Shown piece by piece: positions 16,572 to 19,326 of a stretch of 19,326 nucleotides of DNA (its first letter is position 1; every line of letters starts with the position of its first letter). Made by a program: the position numbers and the translations under genes. The stretch spans positions 1 through 19,326 of the forward strand of contig JAXIHJ010000123.1 in NCBI GenBank assembly GCA_034189755.1. Reading direction: 5' to 3'. Origin of the DNA: JAXIHJ01 sp034189755. GTDB taxonomy: Bacteria; Planctomycetota; Phycisphaerae; SM23-33. Under the pieces are notes generated by a model. It did not search any database, was not told the origin of the DNA, and was given only the letters and a program-made list of their open reading frames with translations.

Positions 16572-17177
16572 TTACTGTGTCGGCGGCGCAGTATCGCTGT
16601 CGCACAGTCGGCCGACCAGACACTCGCCGTGCAGCGTCGGCAGCGTCGAGAGGTGAATAGTAACCTCGCGATCCGCTACGGACTGTCTGAACGTACCGCT
16701 CTGAGGGCGGCGGCATTCGGCGGCGTCCAGGCCCGCCAGGGACTTTAATCGCGCGGTCAGCCGCAGCGCAAGTTGTCTCGGCAGGCGGTGGAAGTTGGGC
16801 TTCTGGTGCATTGCGCCGTCGATCTTCAGGCCAAGGGCAAAGCCGTCCGGCTGAGATTCCAGGTGGATGTCCGTCGCCCGTCGAGCGACTGCATCGCCGA
16901 CGATCGCCTCGACCAGTTGCGAAGCTGTGTCCTTAGCCGGCGTATCGGCGGGCGGGCTGACGGCCGCGGGGGCAGCTTCAGTAGGCGCCGTCTGGTCCAG
17001 GATTTCAGCGCTGCGGTTTTTCAGGAAATCCATCAGGTCCTTTTCGGAGATTCGCCTCGGCCCGTGCGGCAGGCAGTGGAAGGGCAACTGCCCGCTGCGC
17101 ATCCACTGAGCTATGGTGCCGGGCGTTGCGCCCAGCAGATTTGCAGCCTGGTAGGCGGTTAAAAACCTCTCCGACAT
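16572..17177 (-). CDS. Excisionase-type HTH protein fused to a truncated GspE/PilB N-domain
   Basis: From the ATG at 17177 (AGGA seven bases upstream) this is a 201-residue protein. Residues 5-52 are an excisionase/MerR-like helix-turn-helix (TAYQAANLLGATPGTIAQWM, then RRISEKDLMDFL). A Pro/Ala-rich linker (about 60-85) follows. Residues of about 86-192 match the N-terminal half of the type II secretion/type IV pilus ATPase domain: ATDIHLE (ASDIHIE in GspE), LKIDGAM, RLKSLAGLDAAECRRPQSG and LSTLPTLHGE. The protein stops just where the Walker A half should begin, so it should not hydrolyse ATP by itself. It could be a remnant of a full ATPase, but it is intact, well started and has a promoter candidate. 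DNA-binding regulator or a partner subunit of a GspE/PilB assembly are guesses. No other secretion or pilus gene is nearby. Confidence 0.8.
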   Translation of the reverse strand: MSERFLTAYQAANLLGATPGTIAQWMRSGQLPFHCLPHGPRRISEKDLMDFLKNRSAEILDQTAPTEAAPAAVSPPADTPAKDTASQLVEAIVGDAVARRATDIHLESQPDGFALGLKIDGAMHQKPNFHRLPRQLALRLTARLKSLAGLDAAECRRPQSGTFRQSVADREVTIHLSTLPTLHGECLVGRLCDSDTAPPTQ

Positions 17178-17531
17178 AACGGTTCCTCGCTGCATTTTAA
17201 GGATTATGCCCATTCTGTTGCGTGGCAGCCGATTCGTCAACGGAATTTCGCGTGTATGAGGATGTGTTTGGCACGCTGGAAAACACCGATTTTTCTCCGG
17301 GCAGGATTTTCGTGTTTTTTTTCTGCGTTTTCTCAAGTACCCCCTTATCCCGTCCGATAGACAGTAGCGTAACGGGGTTTGGTCGGGCCCAAGCTGGCTG
17401 AAATACGGGAATCATGATTTGCTGAGGATTCCCCCTATTTTGGCCGCTTGATAACCGACAAGGGGAATCCCGTTGTTGTGCAGTCGCAAGAGTCACGTCC
17501 GCGAGTTCCCTCATGGCTTTGAAAAATGCCC
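17178..17531. other. Gene-free stretch with competing inverted repeats
   Basis: Together with the terminator and leader up to 17638, this makes a 461-bp gap between the divergent HTH gene and the exported-protein gene. A 125-codon minus-strand reading frame (17197-17574) shows no family signature and runs through the hairpins, so I do not call it. Low-complexity T-rich runs occur near 17307-17340. The part next to the HTH gene holds its promoter candidate; the distal part (about 17345-17510) holds several short inverted repeats that can pair in alternative ways. Confidence 0.6.
17212..17240 (-). promoter_or_regulatory. Candidate promoter of the HTH gene
   Basis: On the minus strand TTGACG (17240-17235) is followed after 17 bases by CAGAAT (17217-17212, four of six to consensus). 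It lies 35 bases upstream of the ATG at 17177. Spacing and position are right for a sigma-70 type promoter. Confidence 0.4.
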
Positions 17532-17567
17532 GGCCTGCTGCGCGCTTTGCGTAGCCGGCCTTTTTTT
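17404..17567 (+). promoter_or_regulatory. Possible structured leader or small RNA ending in an intrinsic terminator
   Basis: GGGAATC (17407-17413) can pair with GATTCCC (17427-17433). The latter, extended as GGATTCCCC (17426-17434), can pair instead with GGGGAATCC (17462-17470). ACGGGA (17405-17410) can also pair with TCCCGT (17468-17473). These pairings exclude one another, and the segment ends in a strong terminator 72 bases before the next start codon. With no gene between, it reads like an attenuated leader of the downstream exported-protein and polysaccharide genes, or a separate small RNA. I do not recognise a known riboswitch consensus; I looked for c-di-GMP-I hallmarks and did not see them. 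Confidence 0.35.
17532..17567 (+). terminator. Rho-independent terminator
   Basis: GGCCTGCTGCGC (17532-17543) pairs with GCGTAGCCGGCC (17549-17560) as a 12-bp stem with one mismatch and one G-U pair, a five-base loop, and seven T directly after (17561-17567). An A-run precedes it (17522-17526), so it could work weakly on the minus strand too. No plus-strand gene lies upstream before galE, 1 kb away. Confidence 0.8.
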
Positions 17568-17638
17568 CACCCATCGTGTTCTAACGTGTTTCGAAGAGGG
17601 ACTATTGTCAACAAAATGAAGAGGAAGGAGACGCCGCT

Positions 17639-18253
17639 ATGAAGATGCATGTTTCAAGACAAGCACGTATCAGATTTCTGTCGGTATTTGGTTTATTTGT
17701 CCTGGTTGCCGGAACGATTTACGTTTCAGCCGCCTCTCGGCAGGGTTCGCCGGCTGAGGTGCAGGCTATGGACGTGGCAGACCCGGCCCAGGCGCGTGAG
17801 GCGTTGCTGTTCAATCCGTATGAGACGGACCAGGCGGCACAGGCAGCCGCCGGAGTCGATGCGCCGATTAAAGACATTGCTCCGTCCGGGGCCGACCGGC
17901 CCGTTGTGGACGAGAATGTAGGCATCGCTTCCGACAGCGGCAACGTTCAGCTTGCCTTGGCCGAACCGTCCGGTACTGCCGGGACAGCGACCCCCACGAT
18001 TCCGAACGATGCAATCGGGCTTGAAGGCAACAAGCTGCCCCATGCTTCACTGCTGGTCAGTAAGTCAAACGGCACGGGCAGCACGGGCAGGGGCGCAGCG
18101 AATGGCGGCAAGAAGGGCCTCCTGTCCAGCAAGCTGTTCTGGCTGGGCGTTGCCGGTGCCGGCATCGCTGCGGGGATTTCAATTCCCCTCGCCTTGAACG
18201 ATTCCGGTGGCAGCAGCCATTCCGCGGCGCCTCGCAGTCCGGCGGTGCCCTGA
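17639..18253 (+). CDS. Exported or membrane protein of unknown function with two hydrophobic segments
   Basis: I do not recognise this 204-residue protein. It has a positively charged N-terminus and a hydrophobic segment (about residues 12-32), which is either a signal peptide or a membrane anchor. A low-complexity Ala/Pro/Gly/Asp-rich middle follows (35-142), then a Gly/Ser/Lys linker (143-165), and a second hydrophobic stretch (about 166-186, rich in small residues) ending in a short Ser/Pro-rich tail. The small-residue C-terminal helix after a KK...SSK segment resembles membrane tails of several bacterial envelope proteins. GGAG at 17627-17630 is eight bases before the ATG. It lies 247 bases before the polysaccharide export gene in the same direction, downstream of the terminator region, so a role in exopolysaccharide assembly is possible but only by position. 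Confidence 0.75.
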   Translation: MKMHVSRQARIRFLSVFGLFVLVAGTIYVSAASRQGSPAEVQAMDVADPAQAREALLFNPYETDQAAQAAAGVDAPIKDIAPSGADRPVVDENVGIASDSGNVQLALAEPSGTAGTATPTIPNDAIGLEGNKLPHASLLVSKSNGTGSTGRGAANGGKKGLLSSKLFWLGVAGAGIAAGISIPLALNDSGGSSHSAAPRSPAVP

Positions 18254-18298
18254 GTGGGTCGGTAGTAGAGCAGTTTTGTAGCGATATGTGCGCAAAGA

Positions 18299-18328
18299 GC
18301 CATTGCTTCTCCAAGAGGCAAGGATGGC
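18299..18328 (+). other. Imperfect hairpin between the exported-protein and export genes
   Basis: GCCAT (18299-18303) and ATGGC (18324-18328) close a stem with an inner TGC/GCA pairing and small bulge. No T-run follows, so it is not a classical terminator; it might mark the 3' end of the exported-protein mRNA or stabilise it. The rest of this 247-bp gap shows nothing else I can support. Confidence 0.25.
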
Positions 18329-18500
18329 GTTTGGGCAACTCCGGGACAGGTACAGGCCGGACAGTAAAGGATTGCGGCAAAGCAATGGACAATTACAAGT
18401 GACTTAGCCGGATTACCAAAGGGCTTCCCGTAAAGATACACGCTGCATCCGGCATTCAAGTGTTTTTGTCCGAGTTTAGCTACTTTTTGGAGATTGCAAG

Positions 18501-19326
18501 GTGAAATTTGTGCGAACTACAGCGTTGATGTGGGGCCGTGTTGCGAGTTTATCGGTGCTTGGCCTGCTGGTTATGGCCGGATGCATCGTCGGCCCCTCGT
18601 CCGAAGAAGAACTGGCGACTTTCAAAGAGGCCGGTCCGGTCCAGTTGCAGGTGGACCTTGCCAAGCTTCTCAGGAAGCGGATGTCCAGTGGGCCGTATCG
18701 CCTGATCCCCGGAGACGTCCTGGAACTGCAAATGCCCGCGGTTACCAGTCGCATGCCCGGCAAGGCCGTAGCGGATGAGACGGAGTCGTACTTTTGCCGG
18801 GTCGATGCAAACGGCAACGTTATATTGCCAATTGTCGGCGAAGTCGCGGTCGCAGGGCGGACGATATCTGAGATCGAAGCGATTATTACGGACTTGTACC
18901 ACCCCAAGTATTTCTTCCAGAAGCCCAGCATCGTCGCATCGGTGGACGAATACCGTGTCATTGCGGTTTCGGTCGTCGGTGCTCTGGAGGAGCCGGGTGT
19001 ATACGAGCTTCGCAGCAACGAGAAGACGCTGATATCGGCGCTCATGAAGGCCGGCGGAATCGCGGAGGATGGCGCTACCGCGATTTACATACACCATGCC
19101 GACCAGGACAAATCCAAGGCCGTTGTCATTCCGGTGGTGGGTCTGAACATTCCGGCCAGGGACGTGGAACTGGCCGACGGCGACACCATTGTGGTCGAGT
19201 CCAGTGAGCCGCAGGTAATTACCGTCATCGGGCTGGTCAACAAGCCAGGCCTGTTTCCATGGTCGACGAAGAACAGGTACAACGTCATGGACGCGCTGGC
19301 CTTTGCCGGGGGAATCAATGACGTTG
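18501..19326 (+). CDS. Wza-type polysaccharide export lipoprotein, 3' end outside the window
   Basis: The reading frame opens at GTG 18501 (GGAG at 18489-18492, eight bases upstream) and stays open for 275 codons to the window edge, so it is partial. The N-terminus is a lipoprotein signal ending VMAGC (C28). Residues of about 65-148 form the polysaccharide biosynthesis/export domain, beginning YRLIPGDVLEL and containing VDANGNVILPIVGEV. A first SLBB domain follows (about 153-233, with GALEEPGVYEL and LMKAGGI), and a second starts at about 238 (VIGLVNKPGLF, ALAFAGGI). Wza-like proteins form the outer membrane channel for capsule or exopolysaccharide. The missing part probably holds further SLBB repeats or the C-terminal membrane helix. 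A chain-length/tyrosine-kinase gene would be expected downstream. GalE upstream would supply substrate. Confidence 0.92.
   Translation, partial: MKFVRTTALMWGRVASLSVLGLLVMAGCIVGPSSEEELATFKEAGPVQLQVDLAKLLRKRMSSGPYRLIPGDVLELQMPAVTSRMPGKAVADETESYFCRVDANGNVILPIVGEVAVAGRTISEIEAIITDLYHPKYFFQKPSIVASVDEYRVIAVSVVGALEEPGVYELRSNEKTLISALMKAGGIAEDGATAIYIHHADQDKSKAVVIPVVGLNIPARDVELADGDTIVVESSEPQVITVIGLVNKPGLFPWSTKNRYNVMDALAFAGGINDV

Noticed and set aside
16574..16608. Inverted repeat ACTGTG/CACAGT as a galE terminator
   Set aside because: It lies inside the 3' end of the HTH gene, the stem is only six bases and no T-run follows.
17340..17567. c-di-GMP-I riboswitch
   Set aside because: AGTAGCGTAACGGGGTTT near 17363 recalls part of the consensus, but the GCAAA and GACGCAAAGCC hallmarks are missing.
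17197..17574. 125-codon minus-strand frame in the gap before the exported-protein gene
   Set aside because: It has no recognisable domain, its composition is unlike its neighbours, and it runs through the terminator and inverted repeats.

Overview
The window looks like chromosomal DNA of a GC-rich Gram-negative (diderm) bacterium, most likely a planctomycete-type member of the PVC group, possibly Phycisphaerae-like. This rests on a fused lpxC-fabZ gene, the style of the Mfd, parvulin and radical SAM proteins, and frequent GTG starts. The taxonomic call is inference; no rRNA or other marker is present. I see no tRNA, rRNA, CRISPR array, transposase or phage gene.

Layout. A radical SAM protein (75-995, minus) diverges from a long plus-strand envelope operon at 1257-9540. 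The operon order is bamA, skp/ompH-like, lpxD, lpxC-fabZ, a degenerate lpxA paralogue, an lpxA with the catalytic His, and a Gfo/Idh sugar-nucleotide oxidoreductase. Several genes overlap by 4 to 29 bases. A minus-strand group converges on it (15360 down to 9565): mfd, a parvulin-type prolyl isomerase lipoprotein with a duplicated Pro-rich linker, and a ZIP metal transporter. galE (15539-16525, plus) diverges from mfd and converges with a small minus-strand protein (16572-17177). That protein joins an excisionase-type HTH to the N-terminal half of a GspE/PilB ATPase without its nucleotide-binding half. A 461-bp gene-free stretch follows, with competing inverted repeats and a strong intrinsic terminator. 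Then come a two-transmembrane-segment exported protein of unknown function (17639-18253) and the start of a Wza-type polysaccharide export lipoprotein cut by the window edge (18501 onward).

How it fits together. Most genes serve the outer membrane. BamA and Skp insert and chaperone outer membrane proteins, and the parvulin lipoprotein probably helps fold them. LpxD, LpxC and LpxA make the first lipid A intermediates, FabZ supplies the acyl chain pathway, and GalE and the export protein belong to surface polysaccharide. lpxB, lpxH/I and lpxK are not in the window.

The most interesting points are two adjacent LpxA-like proteins that have each lost a different half of the expected active-site residues, the HTH/secretion-ATPase hybrid lacking a Walker box, and the structured leader-like region before the polysaccharide genes.
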